A DNA stretch of 64,000 nucleotides from Bacterioplanoides sp965219715 (GCF_965219715.1 NZ_OZ244785.1:3782001-3846000); one strand, 5' to 3'; counted from the stretch's first letter, positions 24,104 through 32,997 are shown. Program-made: numbers and translations. The notes: generated from the letters alone by a model not told the origin.

Positions 24104-24619
24104 CTATTTATCCGTTGAGGACTGATGTGCCAGCAATTGGCCAGATAAGATCGACAATAAACAGAAGGCGCTGAACCAGTAGAAGCCTACCAGCAATTCA
24201 GCTTCGAGCTCAGCAGTGGCTTTAGCGGTGAAGAAGGCCACCAGAATCGCCACAACAAACACATCTGCCATCGACCATTTACTGATCGCAGCGACAAAGC
24301 GCCAGCGTCCCGGTGATGGTTTTAACCAGGTGAAAATAATCATCAGCGCTTTGCCGACCGGAATCACCACACTGAAGGTGACGATCGCAATTGCAACCGC
24401 GGTGTAACCCAGATTGTGCAGAGTTTCGACGGTTTCCCAGATTGAGCGGGTTTCGTGGAACATCTGGGTTTTTAAGCCAAATAAACTAACGGAAGCACTC
24501 AGAGTCATGATGGGCTCCATCACTCCCGGGTAAAGCAAACCGTAACTGATGATGGCCAGTAGCAGGCCGAAGCGCTGAACCCAGGATTTCTGGGTCCAGC
24601 TGGCAATAAGCGTATTCAT
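24104..24619 (-). CDS. paraquat-inducible protein A (PqiA)-family membrane protein
   Basis: 171 residues, a single PqiA unit with four hydrophobic segments (about 15-32, 70-92, 108-130, 143-163). RFGLLLAIISYGLLYPGVMEPIMTLSA, FSVVIPVGKALMIIF and KWSMADVFVVAILVAFF match the PqiA domain. The N-terminal zinc-binding cysteines of full PqiA/YebS are absent. No mce-type pqiB gene is adjacent, so a role in lipid transport cannot be assumed. Its stop is followed by the element A copy in the 3' UTR. It is 20 nt downstream of minE and could be co-transcribed. Confidence 0.85.
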   Translation of the reverse strand: MNTLIASWTQKSWVQRFGLLLAIISYGLLYPGVMEPIMTLSASVSLFGLKTQMFHETRSIWETVETLHNLGYTAVAIAIVTFSVVIPVGKALMIIFTWLKPSPGRWRFVAAISKWSMADVFVVAILVAFFTAKATAELEAELLVGFYWFSAFCLLSILSGQLLAHQSSTDK

Positions 24620-24639
24620 GTGAGAATGGAATTCTGAGG

Positions 24640-24894
24640 TTATTGGTCGTCGGGCAGGGTAACGTTCAGTTCCAGTACCGAAGTCTGGCCTTGTTGTTCC
24701 AGTTGAACGTTAACGTCCTGATCATCAATGGCAACATATTTACGAATCACCGCCAGAATTTCCTGCTGTAACTGTGGCAGGTAATCCGGACCGTTATTAC
24801 GTAAGCGATCGTGGGCTACCAGTACGCGCAAACGTTCTTTAGCGACGCTGGCGGAAGTTTTTTGTTCCTTACGGAACATGTCCATCAAACTCAT
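24640..24894 (-). CDS. minE: cell division topological specificity factor MinE
   Basis: 84 residues, normal length. The anti-MinCD helix (SVAKERLRVLVAHDRLR, about 17-33) and the dimerisation/topological domain (DYLPQLQQEILAVIRKYVAID) are intact. MinE releases MinD ATPase from the membrane and drives pole-to-pole oscillation that places the Z ring. It is 11 nt downstream of minD. Confidence 0.98.
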   Translation of the reverse strand: MSLMDMFRKEQKTSASVAKERLRVLVAHDRLRNNGPDYLPQLQQEILAVIRKYVAIDDQDVNVQLEQQGQTSVLELNVTLPDDQ

Positions 24895-24905
24895 AGCTGC
24901 TCTCC

Positions 24906-25712
24906 TTAGCCGCCAAAGACACGTTTCAGGAAGCCTTTTTTCTGCTTCTCAAGGAAACGGTGGGGACGATCTTCACCCAGATAGCGGGCAACTGCGTCAT
25001 CGTAAGCCTGACCAGCATCACTGTCTTCATCATGGGTTACCGGGATGCCCTGGTTCGATGCTTTTAATACGGCTTCTGATTCCGGAATCACACCCAGCAA
25101 TGGAATTGCCAGAATATCTTCCACATCTTCGACGGATAACATCTCACCACGCTCAACCCGCTCCGGGTTATAACGGGTCAGCAACAGGTGTTCTTTCACC
25201 GTTTTGCCTTGCTCCGCCATGCGCGACTTGCTTTGCAGGATGCCGATAATACGGTCGGAGTCACGTACTGAAGAGACTTCCGGGTTGGTAACAATGATGG
25301 CTTCCTGAGCGAAGTAGAGTGCCATTTGTGCACCGTGTTCGATACCCGCCGGAGAATCACAGATGATGTAATCGAAGTCTTCAGCCAGGTCAGCCAGGAC
25401 TTTTTCCACGCCTTCGATGGTCAGAGCATCTTTGTCACGGGTTTGTGAGGCAGGCAGAACAAACAGATTTTCCAGACGTTTGTCTTTAATCAGTGCTTGT
25501 TTCAGGCTGGCTTCGCCCTGTACCACGTTAACGAAGTCATAGACCACGCGACGCTCGCAACCCATCACCAGATCCAGGTTACGTAAACCCACATCGAAAT
25601 CGATCACGACGGTTTTGTTTCCCTTCATCGCCAATGCGGCTGAGATGGCTGCACTGGAGGTGGTTTTTCCCACTCCGCCTTTACCGGAGGTAACAACGAT
25701 GATTTTAGCCAA
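24906..25712 (-). CDS. minD: septum site-determining protein MinD (ATPase)
   Basis: 268 residues. The deviant Walker A GKGGVGKTTSSAA (about 10-22), the switch I DFDVGLRNLD and the IICDSPAGIE Walker B region are intact. The C-terminal amphipathic helix KKGFLKRVFGG provides membrane anchoring. MinD recruits MinC to the membrane near the poles. It is encoded between minC and minE. Confidence 0.98.
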   Translation of the reverse strand: MAKIIVVTSGKGGVGKTTSSAAISAALAMKGNKTVVIDFDVGLRNLDLVMGCERRVVYDFVNVVQGEASLKQALIKDKRLENLFVLPASQTRDKDALTIEGVEKVLADLAEDFDYIICDSPAGIEHGAQMALYFAQEAIIVTNPEVSSVRDSDRIIGILQSKSRMAEQGKTVKEHLLLTRYNPERVERGEMLSVEDVEDILAIPLLGVIPESEAVLKASNQGIPVTHDEDSDAGQAYDDAVARYLGEDRPHRFLEKQKKGFLKRVFGG

Positions 25713-25783
25713 GGCGTGAACTTCCTTTATTAATGTCGTGGATCGCGGTGCGATTCACTGAATTCAAAAACTGCCAGCAGTAT

Positions 25784-26497
25784 TTATGAAACACCCATGA
25801 TGTTCAAGTTAGCGCTGTCGTCGACGGCACTCTGATTGAGTTGGATCACCACGGCTTGTTTGTGTTGTTCGTGCTGGTCTTCAAACAGCTTGTATTGTCC
25901 GGCAACGGCCACCAGTTCGGCTTCGAACTGCTGAGCACTGATGACAGCGGCTTCGTCACCCTTGGCACCGGCTAAGGCGCGGCCACGCAGGGCGCCGTAG
26001 ATATGAATATCACCGGTGGCAATCACTTCAGCGCCGGCACTGACCATGCCCAGAATAAACAGGTCACCATCAAAATAGAGCTGTTGCCCGGAGCGCACAT
26101 TAGCGCTGTGTACCTTAACGGCACGTTGCGGCTTTTCTTCAGTAACTGTTTGATTTTTTACAGTATTTTGCGTGGTAGCGGGGGCTTGTTTGGTTTGTCC
26201 GCGGCCCAGATCAGCCAGCTGCAGAGTGCTGAGCTGAGGCAGCAAGGCCTCAGGACAGTTTTTAACGGCGACCGCTAATAAACCGGAATTCCGACAAATA
26301 TCTTTCAGCGCGGCAAGATCAACCGCTTCCAGACCACTGAGGTCGAGTACACAAGGCAGGTTGTTAAACAGGGCGGGTGCTTCCGCCTTTTTTCTCGCCA
26401 GCTGCTTTTGTACCTGATCCAGGTCGGCACCACTGAAGGTTAAGGTCGTCAGTGGTACCAGTCCGGCTTTAAGCTTCACATCCGTGCTGTTGCTCAT
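25784..26497 (-). CDS. minC: septum formation inhibitor MinC
   Basis: 237 residues. The N-terminal FtsZ-binding domain (about 5-105) and the C-terminal beta-helix domain (VHSANVRSGQQLYFDGDLFILGMVSAGAEVIATGDIHIYG, with the conserved GRALAGAKGD) are present, joined by a Gln/Thr-rich linker. It inhibits FtsZ polymerisation away from mid-cell. It starts the minCDE unit, 4 nt after the HopJ-family gene, so that gene is probably co-transcribed with it. Confidence 0.97.
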   Translation of the reverse strand: MSNSTDVKLKAGLVPLTTLTFSGADLDQVQKQLARKKAEAPALFNNLPCVLDLSGLEAVDLAALKDICRNSGLLAVAVKNCPEALLPQLSTLQLADLGRGQTKQAPATTQNTVKNQTVTEEKPQRAVKVHSANVRSGQQLYFDGDLFILGMVSAGAEVIATGDIHIYGALRGRALAGAKGDEAAVISAQQFEAELVAVAGQYKLFEDQHEQHKQAVVIQLNQSAVDDSANLNIMGVS

Positions 26498-26501
26498 GAT
26501 G

Positions 26502-26855
26502 TCAGGCTTTCTGAGTCAGAGGGAAGCTATCGAAGCTGATATCGGCCAGGCCTTCTTTTAACAAGCGACGCAGGTTGTGGTGGTTATCCGCATCCGGCGT
26601 GGCAACCACGTCACGGTAGTGCTCACCAAAACAACGCAGTGCCTGCTCCTGAGTCAGTTCCAGCAATTCAGCCAGTGCGAAAACCTTACAGCTGCCCTGA
26701 TTCTGATCAACCGCGTTTGCTACAGAACCGTTCTGGAACGCAGAAGGGGTGAAATCGAACCAGGTCTCAATAAATTCCAGCGTGGTGGCGAATACATGTT
26801 CGTTGCTGTTCAGCTGTTGCAGGAAGGTCTCTTTAGCTTGTTGGAAATCACTCAT
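26502..26855 (-). CDS. HopJ-family protein
   Basis: 117 residues. The family core HVFATTLEFIETWFDFTPSAFQNGSVANAVDQNQGSCKVFALAEL...LRCFGEHYRDV and LRRLLKEGLADISF is complete. HopJ was named as a type III effector in Pseudomonas syringae, but short homologues are widespread in free-living gammaproteobacteria with no secretion system, so an effector role should not be assumed. It sits 4 nt upstream of minC. Confidence 0.88.
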   Translation of the reverse strand: MSDFQQAKETFLQQLNSNEHVFATTLEFIETWFDFTPSAFQNGSVANAVDQNQGSCKVFALAELLELTQEQALRCFGEHYRDVVATPDADNHHNLRRLLKEGLADISFDSFPLTQKA

Positions 26856-26905
26856 GGATAATGCTCAATAGGTCAGATAACAACGATTAATCGTCGGATA
26901 AAAAC

Positions 26906-26925
26906 GGTAGCCAAGGCTACCATTG
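26906..26925 (-). terminator. terminator of the DUF2157-like membrane protein gene
   Basis: Stem GGTAGCC/GGCTACC followed by GTTTTT on the - strand, starting 14 nt after the stop at 26939. Confidence 0.8.
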
Positions 26926-26938
26926 CTGACCTGAGTTG

Positions 26939-27967
26939 TCAGTTCCGGCTGGCTAATAATTCACGCAGAGGGCGCGGCAAAAACCGCTGAGCCCGGGTTG
27001 TGATATCGCGTTCATGTTTCTGCCAAAGCACACCAAGATAAATAATGCCCAGGCCAATAGCAGTGAGTGAAATCGGAAATAACCAGCTGTCGCGGAATAT
27101 CGTTGATGCCAGGTGACCGAGATAGATGCAGCTGCCGATGGCTCCAAACACCACAAGCACACGACGAACAATTAATACACCGGTGAAAATCATCAGCAGG
27201 TTGATGCAGAAATACAGAAACTTCGATAGCTCGCTGTCTGAATGTTGCAGCGACAAACCACCCCAGAAGGCCATCACACCGAAGATATAAACCCAGAAGG
27301 CATAGTCAGCGCTGTGGCGTGAACGGATATCAACCCAGAAGGCTAAACCAATCATCAGCAGGCCGCTGTACATAGATACCAGTTTACGCAGCTCCCAGTC
27401 ATAGTCGCCGCCGGTCAACATCGCAGCGATATCCATACTCATATACCAGAGGGTGACGGCTATCGGCATCATCAAAAACGGGTATTTATATTTCCAGGCG
27501 ATGGCGCAACCAACCGCTAAGGTACCCAGCTCCATATACAGCCAGTGCCACTGAATGTATCTGTGATAGTCGCGATACACACTGTCATCCGGCCAGACAC
27601 CCAGCCATTGCTGTAAGCCGTATATCGCCAGTGGTGTGAGACTGACAACAAAGGTGGCGCAAATACCGGCTGGGATAATCAGGTTTTTGGCAGCAAACCT
27701 GTGGCTGAATAACAATCCCACCGCAGCGTAAAACAGTGAGATAAACACGATGCCTGCACCACCAAAGGTCTCCCACCCCAGGTTCATAAATAAGGTCATG
27801 GCACCAATGGCAACTAAGCCACCCAGGTAATACAACACATGGGTAAAGCTGAAACGGGCACTGTGCTGATCCTGAGTTTGCAGAAACTGATAAAGATCGT
27901 CTGCTTGTTGCGCCGAAATAATATTGGCGCTGGCGGCATTCGTTAACTGTTGACGGGTAACCTTCAT
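26939..27967 (-). CDS. DUF2157-like polytopic membrane protein
   Basis: 342 residues from MKVTRQQLTNAA at 27967; an in-frame start at 28027 adds an unlikely basic leader. The cytoplasmic N-terminal helix ISAQQADDLYQFL is followed by about nine hydrophobic segments, starting HVLYYLGGLVAIGAMTLFMNLGWE, which is the DUF2157 layout. Function is unknown. It lies 17 nt downstream of a small one-TM gene on the same strand and shares the intergenic region 28168-28331 with the divergent TetR gene. Confidence 0.75.
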   Translation of the reverse strand: MKVTRQQLTNAASANIISAQQADDLYQFLQTQDQHSARFSFTHVLYYLGGLVAIGAMTLFMNLGWETFGGAGIVFISLFYAAVGLLFSHRFAAKNLIIPAGICATFVVSLTPLAIYGLQQWLGVWPDDSVYRDYHRYIQWHWLYMELGTLAVGCAIAWKYKYPFLMMPIAVTLWYMSMDIAAMLTGGDYDWELRKLVSMYSGLLMIGLAFWVDIRSRHSADYAFWVYIFGVMAFWGGLSLQHSDSELSKFLYFCINLLMIFTGVLIVRRVLVVFGAIGSCIYLGHLASTIFRDSWLFPISLTAIGLGIIYLGVLWQKHERDITTRAQRFLPRPLRELLASRN

Positions 27968-27984
27968 AACAGCCTCGTTGCTGA

Positions 27985-28152
27985 TTAGCTCATGATGCCG
28001 CGGAAAGCGCGCAGGCGGCGTAAACAATATAAACCTGCCAATAACCCTACCGCCAGCTGGCTGCCACTGGCGATTGCAATGGCCAGTGACCCCAGGCCTA
28101 AACTGTAACGACGAATGCGATTAACCAGGGTGTATCGTTGTTGTGTTTTCAT
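27985..28152 (-). CDS. small one-TM protein
   Basis: 55 residues from MKTQQRYTL at 28152 (an ATG at 28167 would add five). It has a basic N-terminus, one hydrophobic segment (SLGLGSLAIAIASGSQLAVGLLAGLYCL), and a basic tail. It is directly upstream of the DUF2157-like gene and in the same direction. It may be a partner protein; no family is recognised. Confidence 0.5.
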   Translation of the reverse strand: MKTQQRYTLVNRIRRYSLGLGSLAIAIASGSQLAVGLLAGLYCLRRLRAFRGIMS

Positions 28153-28242
28153 GCTGCTTGATCCCATGTGAATTAACTCCTGCTCTGATGTTCAAATTGC
28201 TGATGTTCAGAGTACAAAACAACTCAATCTGGAATGGATTAT

Positions 28243-28284
28243 AAACACTGTTCAAAATAAAGCTAGAATTTTAAACGGTGTTCA
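28243..28284. promoter_or_regulatory. probable TetR operator repeats upstream of the TetR gene
   Basis: The 12-mer AAACACTGTTCA (28243-28254) recurs as AAACGGTGTTCA (28273-28284), 30 bp apart. Further TGTTCA half-sites occur at 28190-28211. They lie between the TetR gene and the divergent membrane protein gene. Autoregulation by the TetR protein is inferred from position. Confidence 0.5.
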
Positions 28285-28331
28285 TTATACTGATTGGCAT
28301 CAAATAAACGGCTTCTTGTAAACCGAACGAT

Positions 28332-28958
28332 ATGGCACGCAGAAAAGACCACACCCACGAGCAGATTCAGACACTGGCGATTGAATCACTGCAGCAGCAC
28401 TTAGCGGAGCAACCGCTGGGCAATATGAGCCTGCGTAAGCTGGCACAACGCATTGGTTATTCACCGGGCACTCTGATTAATGTGTTTGGCAGTTATGATC
28501 AGCTGCTGCTCAGTGTGAATGCGGCAACGCTGGACAGTTTATCTGCGCAGCTGACGCTTCAGCCGGCTGCTGAGCAGCAGGAAAATAAGCAACAGCCGTT
28601 ACAGCGGTTATTGGCCTATGGCCAGAGTTACTTGCAGTTTGCTGAGCAGAATCGTTATTTATGGCAATTGTTATTCGAGCACAGACTACCTGAAGGTGAA
28701 GAAGTGCCGGACTGGCAGCAGCAACGCATTGATGGCCTGTTCCACACGGTTGAGCAGGCACTAACTCAGGTTGCGCCACAGGCCAATGCCGCCACAGTGC
28801 AGCAAGCGGCACGTACTATCTGGGCATCGGTACATGGTGTATGCAGTTTGTCGCTGGACGATAAATTATTCGCTGATAGCCTGACCGATGCTGGCGCTAT
28901 GATTGAGTCATTAATCCGCAACTACGTTATGGCCTGGTCGAACCAGGCAGATGTTTAA
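28332..28958 (+). CDS. TetR/AcrR family transcriptional regulator
   Basis: 208 residues. N-terminal HTH (about 10-55): ESLQQHLAEQPLGNMSLRKLAQRIGYSPGTLINVFGSYDQLL. The ligand domain contains LWQLLFEHRLP and ARTIWASVHGVCSLSLDDKL, the WHG-type C-terminal domain (TetR_C_33) common in regulators of lipid genes. It is 26 nt upstream of the MFS-PlsC fusion gene and probably controls it and itself. Confidence 0.93.
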   Translation: MARRKDHTHEQIQTLAIESLQQHLAEQPLGNMSLRKLAQRIGYSPGTLINVFGSYDQLLLSVNAATLDSLSAQLTLQPAAEQQENKQQPLQRLLAYGQSYLQFAEQNRYLWQLLFEHRLPEGEEVPDWQQQRIDGLFHTVEQALTQVAPQANAATVQQAARTIWASVHGVCSLSLDDKLFADSLTDAGAMIESLIRNYVMAWSNQADV

Positions 28959-28984
28959 CAAGGACACAGTAAAAGGAATCACCC

Positions 28985-30892
28985 ATGAGTGAACACAGTC
29001 AGTTTACCCTGTTATCAAAACGTCGTTTTTTACCCTATTTTCTAACCCAGGCGTTAGGGGCGTTTAACGATAACCTGTACAAAAATGCACTGTTGCTGAT
29101 GATTGCCTTTGGTGGCATTGCCAGTAACGACGACAGTGCGCTGCTGACCAATCTGGCAGCCGGTATTTTTATACTGCCGTTTTTTCTGTTTTCTCCGGTG
29201 GCCGGACAAATTGCCGACAAGATGGAAAAGTCCCAGCTGATTCGCTGGACCAAGGCCTTAGAGGTGGTGATTATGTCGCTGGCTGCGGTGTCGATTCTCG
29301 CCGGAAACGTCTGGGGATTAATGGCGCTGCTGTTCTTAATGGGTCTGCAATCGGCAATTTTTGGCCCGGTAAAATTTGCGTTATTGCCGCAGCACCTGAA
29401 ACAGGAAGAATTGGTGGGTGGTAACGCGCTGGTGGAAATGGGCACCTTTATTGCCATTCTCGCCGGTACCATTTGTGCGGGTTTATTATTTGATTTCGAG
29501 AACAGTGCTCAGTGGATTGCTGCTGGTATTGTTGGCTTCGCCATTCTCGGATTAATCACCAGTCGCTTTATTCCAACCGCAGCAGCGAATGATCCGGAAT
29601 TAAATATTAACTGGAATCCGTTTACCGAGCTGGTGAATACCATTCGCCAGGCACGTGAAAATCGTGCCGTGTATTTGTCGATTGTTGCCATCAGCTGGTT
29701 CTGGTTTATCGGTGCCAGCTACTTAACTCAGTTCCCGAATTTCTCCAAAGAATATCTCGGCGGCTCTACCCAACTGGTAACTGTATTACTGACGCTGTTT
29801 TCTCTCGGGGTGGCCGCGGGTTCACTGTTATGTGAAAAGCTTTCGGGCCATAAAGTTGAGCTGGGTATTGTGCCGATTGGTTCGATTGGTATGAGCGTAT
29901 TTGGCATTGATTTGTGGTTTGCCATTGATCAGATTCAGGTAGTTGACGGTATGACGGCGATGGCCTTTATCGAAAACTCTGCAAACTGGCGCCTGATGAT
30001 CGACATCGCTCTGGTCAGCGCTTTTGGTGGCCTGTTTGTGGTTCCGTTGCAGGCACTGATTCAGCAGCGTAGTGATGATAAAAATCGTGCTCAGATTATT
30101 GCCGCCAATAACGTATTAAATGCATTGTTTATGGTGGTGAGTGCCGGCGTTGGTATTTTGCTGCTGGCGGTACTGGAAATGTCGATTGGTGACTATTTCC
30201 TGGTGTTGGCCATTATGAATCTGGTGGTGGCCACTTATGTGTACGCCCAGGTACCTGAATTTGTTTTACGCTTTTGCATCTGGATTCTCAGCCACACTAT
30301 GTATCGTGTAAACCACAAAGGCCTGGAACATATTCCTGAAGAAGGCCCGGCGGTGCTGGTGTGTAACCACGTCAGTTATGTCGATGCCTTGTTAATTGCC
30401 GGTACGTATCAGCGTCCGATCCGGTTTGTGATGGATAAAAATATCTCTCAAATGAAAGGTTTAACAACCTTCTTTAAGCTGGCGAAGGCGATTCCGATTT
30501 GTTCTCCCAAAGCCGATGCGGAAATGTATGAAACCGCATTTAAACGCATTAAAGAAGAACTGGATAACGGCGAGTTAGTATGTATCTTCCCGGAAGGAAA
30601 ACTTACTAAAGACGGCGAAGTGGATGAGTTTAAAAAAGGGATTGAACGTATTATTGAAGAAACGCCGGTACCTGTGATTCCAATGGCACTGGACGGTTTA
30701 TGGGGCAGCTTCTTTTCCCATAAAGATGGTCATGCGTTAACCACTAAACCAAAACGTTTCTGGTCAAAGGTGTCGTTAACTGCGACGGCGGCGGTTGAAC
30801 CGGAAAACGTCAAAGCAGACGATTTACGCGAACGTGTACTTGAGCTGTTGAATGAAACCGATGCGCCGGTGCCTGGAGCTGCGAAAACCTGA
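28985..30892 (+). CDS. MFS transporter fused to PlsC-type acyltransferase
   Basis: 635 residues. The first ~420 form an MFS of the LplT type (FLPYFLTQALGAFNDNLYKNALLLMI; GLQSAIFGPVKFALLPQHL), ten or more TM segments. The last ~200 are a 1-acyl-glycerol-3-phosphate acyltransferase with CNHVSYVDALLIA (the HX4D motif) and CIFPEGKLTKDGEVDEFKKG. Larger relatives add an AMP-dependent acyl-ACP ligase (Aas) after this; here it is absent. The expected role is to flip and re-acylate lysophospholipid at the inner membrane. Acyl activation would have to come from another protein. Confidence 0.93.
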   Translation: MSEHSQFTLLSKRRFLPYFLTQALGAFNDNLYKNALLLMIAFGGIASNDDSALLTNLAAGIFILPFFLFSPVAGQIADKMEKSQLIRWTKALEVVIMSLAAVSILAGNVWGLMALLFLMGLQSAIFGPVKFALLPQHLKQEELVGGNALVEMGTFIAILAGTICAGLLFDFENSAQWIAAGIVGFAILGLITSRFIPTAAANDPELNINWNPFTELVNTIRQARENRAVYLSIVAISWFWFIGASYLTQFPNFSKEYLGGSTQLVTVLLTLFSLGVAAGSLLCEKLSGHKVELGIVPIGSIGMSVFGIDLWFAIDQIQVVDGMTAMAFIENSANWRLMIDIALVSAFGGLFVVPLQALIQQRSDDKNRAQIIAANNVLNALFMVVSAGVGILLLAVLEMSIGDYFLVLAIMNLVVATYVYAQVPEFVLRFCIWILSHTMYRVNHKGLEHIPEEGPAVLVCNHVSYVDALLIAGTYQRPIRFVMDKNISQMKGLTTFFKLAKAIPICSPKADAEMYETAFKRIKEELDNGELVCIFPEGKLTKDGEVDEFKKGIERIIEETPVPVIPMALDGLWGSFFSHKDGHALTTKPKRFWSKVSLTATAAVEPENVKADDLRERVLELLNETDAPVPGAAKT

Positions 30893-30989
30893 ATCGTGTT
30901 AACAGGCCGTATCAGTTTTATTCAATACAGCCAATCGTTATAACGACACACTGCCTGTTGTTACTGGTTAATTACAGGTATCAGGCAGT

Positions 30990-31586
30990 ATGTCGTTTTC
31001 TCTTATCTTCTCTATGTCAGCCTTTGCGCTGGCAGCTTCTGTTTCTCCCGGGCCGGTGAACCTGGTTGGTTTGAGCAGTGGTGGTCGTTATCCACTGCGG
31101 TTTGGACTGATCTTTGTTTCCGGCGCGACGGTTGGTTTTCTGTTGTTGTTTATTCTGGTCGGACTGGGGCTGAGTAATCTGTTTGAAAAACTGCCGGTGT
31201 TTTATCAGTGGCTGCGCTGGGCCGGTGTGGCATTTTTGCTGTCTCTCAGCTGGATGTTGTTTCGCAGTGGTGATGTTGTGCATACGGAGGATGCGGCGAT
31301 TCCCGGTTTCTGGACCGGATTTCTGATGCAATGGTTGAATCCAAAGGCCTGGTTGGCCTCTGCGGCAGGCATCAGTGCGTATGCACAAACCAGTCAGGAT
31401 TTCTGGTTGTTCACTCTGCTTTACGGCCCAATTTGTTGGTTGTCTTTATCTTGCTGGGTATTAGCCGGTGCGTATTTTCGCCGTTGGCTACAACAGCCCG
31501 GGCGAATTAAACGCTTTAACCGTGTTTTATCGCTTTTGCTGTTTATCAGCGCAGTAGCGTCGCTAGGGCCTGTTAACACTATTTAG
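30990..31586 (+). CDS. LysE/RhtB family exporter, C-terminus rewritten by a MITE-like insertion
   Basis: 198 residues with six hydrophobic segments. SVSPGPVNLVGLSSG and the GFLMQWLNPKAWLASAAG motif (NPKA) are LysE hallmarks; it exports amino acids or related compounds. The last residues, GPVNTI and the stop codon, come from the terminal inverted repeat of the inserted element beginning at 31566, so the native C-terminus has been lost or replaced. The transmembrane core looks complete and function may be retained. It is convergent with an AraC gene on the other side of the element. Confidence 0.88.
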   Translation: MSFSLIFSMSAFALAASVSPGPVNLVGLSSGGRYPLRFGLIFVSGATVGFLLLFILVGLGLSNLFEKLPVFYQWLRWAGVAFLLSLSWMLFRSGDVVHTEDAAIPGFWTGFLMQWLNPKAWLASAAGISAYAQTSQDFWLFTLLYGPICWLSLSCWVLAGAYFRRWLQQPGRIKRFNRVLSLLLFISAVASLGPVNTI

Positions 31587-31828
31587 ACCTTTGCTGCTGG
31601 CAGTCAGTTTTTTCATGAGCAAGGCATGAGGAACGTCGTTTAACGGGTTAAATAAGTAACGAATAACACAGCTCAAGGAAAAACTGCCTCCAGCCCTTCG
31701 GGTAATGCCTGAAAATCTTTCACTCTGTGTTGCTTATCGTTCATTTAACCCGTTAAACATCACTCTTCGCGCCTTGATTGAAAGATTTTCAGTCATAACA
31801 GCGTGATCGAAATAGTGTTAACAGGCCC
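31566..31828. mobile_element. MITE-like element with 19-bp perfect terminal inverted repeats
   Basis: GGGCCTGTTAACACTATTT at 31566-31584 is matched exactly inverted at 31810-31828. Internal inverted segments (AACGGGTTAAAT with ATTTAACCCGTT; TGAAAATCTTTC with GAAAGATTTTCA) let nearly the whole 263 bp fold. There is no transposase frame. CTAG/CTGG next to the ends could be an imperfect 4-bp target duplication. The ends resemble those of IS5-group insertion sequences, which would be the mobilising enzyme; that is an inference. Confidence 0.8.
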
Positions 31829-31886
31829 TGGTTTAAAAAGGCTGGTTTAACAAAGTTGGTTCAAAAAAACTGGTTCAAAAAATAGG

Positions 31887-32747
31887 TTAACCGTTTTTAA
31901 GATATTGCCCGGGTGTGGTGGCGGTTAATCGTTTAAAGGTGCGCTGGAAATGTGCCTGGTCTGAAAAGGCCAGCTGCTGGGCAACGTCGACAATATCCAT
32001 TCCCTGTTTTAACAGCTGCTGACTGTATTGAATGCGGCGGTTAATTAAATAAGCGTGGGGTGTCAGACCAAAATATTGTTTAAAACTGCGAATCAAATGA
32101 CCTTCACTGCAGTCTGCCAGAGCCGTTAATTGCGATAATTGAGGTGTCTCGCTCAGATTTTGCTCCAGTAATGCTGCGACCTGACGTAACGCTTGTGGCG
32201 GCAGAGGCTCTGGCTTCTGTAATTGGGGCTGCTGTGAGTCTGCCACAGAAACAGACACATCCCGCAGCCAGCTCATCAGTGACAATAAAAAATCGATCAG
32301 CAGGGATTGTTTCTCCAGCAAATCACTGTTGTCATCAATAAAGGCTTCAGCAACACGACAATAATCCTGGTACCAGAGATGGCTGTGATCCTGTGGCCGG
32401 ATCATTGCCCGGGAAATGGGTTGCCAATGTGGTTGTTGCAGCAAACCGGCCTCGAAACTTAATTGCGTCAGCCAGTCGGTATCAACGTACATCATCCAAT
32501 AAGCCCAGGGCTGGTTATCCACCGGATTGCAGCTATGGACCCACTCAGGATTCATCATCACCAGATCCTGCTCGGCAATGGCATAGCTATCCTGACGGTA
32601 CTGATAACGGGCGACACCATGCGTGATCGCACCAATCGACCATTGCTGATGGCTGTGCGGGGCATAATTGACTTTACGACCGTCTTCTACCCGACGCAGT
32701 TCAATCTGTGGGATATCCGGGTTACGCCAGAACAGCGACTTACTCAT
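31887..32747 (-). CDS. AraC family transcriptional regulator
   Basis: 286 residues. N-terminal cupin (about 10-100: YAPHSHQQWSIGAITHGVARYQYR, IAEQDLVMMNPEWVHSCNP). C-terminal AraC HTH pair (about 185-284: LSQLTALADCSEGHLIRSFKQYFGLTPHAYLINRR, DIVDVAQQLAFSDQAHFQRTFKRL). This type often controls a neighbouring LysE exporter gene, and one lies convergent at 30990, separated only by the MITE. Between the element and this gene the sequence consists of degenerate CTGGTTYAAAAA repeats (31828-31880). Confidence 0.93.
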   Translation of the reverse strand: MSKSLFWRNPDIPQIELRRVEDGRKVNYAPHSHQQWSIGAITHGVARYQYRQDSYAIAEQDLVMMNPEWVHSCNPVDNQPWAYWMMYVDTDWLTQLSFEAGLLQQPHWQPISRAMIRPQDHSHLWYQDYCRVAEAFIDDNSDLLEKQSLLIDFLLSLMSWLRDVSVSVADSQQPQLQKPEPLPPQALRQVAALLEQNLSETPQLSQLTALADCSEGHLIRSFKQYFGLTPHAYLINRRIQYSQQLLKQGMDIVDVAQQLAFSDQAHFQRTFKRLTATTPGQYLKNG

Positions 32748-32781
32748 AGCAGCTGGGCTTTGTTAGTGGCGGGCGGATGCT

Positions 32782-32997
32782 TCAGTCGTCATCCTGCATC
32801 GGGATGTCGTATTTGCCAGAATCCAGACCCGCCAGGCGTTCTTCAATTTTGGCTTTTTCACTGTCGGATAAAACAATGGCATCGTTATCAAGACAAAAAT
32901 TGTGCTTATCCTCGGCACCGTTAAACTTAATTTTTCCGAGGATTTTCCCCTCATCATTAATACAATCAAGTTCTTGTTGGTTTGGGAAAAACAGCAT
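32782..32997 (-). CDS. small conserved hypothetical protein
   Basis: 71 residues: MLFFPNQQELDCINDEGKIL, GKIKFNGAEDKHNFCLDNDAIV, and an acidic helical tail ending QDDD. A beta-strand-rich N-terminus is followed by one helix (DSEKAKIEERLAGL). No named family is recognised. TTTCAGATGCTG before the start gives little ribosome-site evidence, but the frame is well isolated and codon use matches neighbours. Confidence 0.6.
   Translation of the reverse strand: MLFFPNQQELDCINDEGKILGKIKFNGAEDKHNFCLDNDAIVLSDSEKAKIEERLAGLDSGKYDIPMQDDD

Noticed and set aside
26502..26855. HopJ-family gene as a type III effector
   Set aside because: No type III secretion genes are in the window, and short HopJ homologues are common in free-living bacteria, often in housekeeping contexts such as next to minC here.
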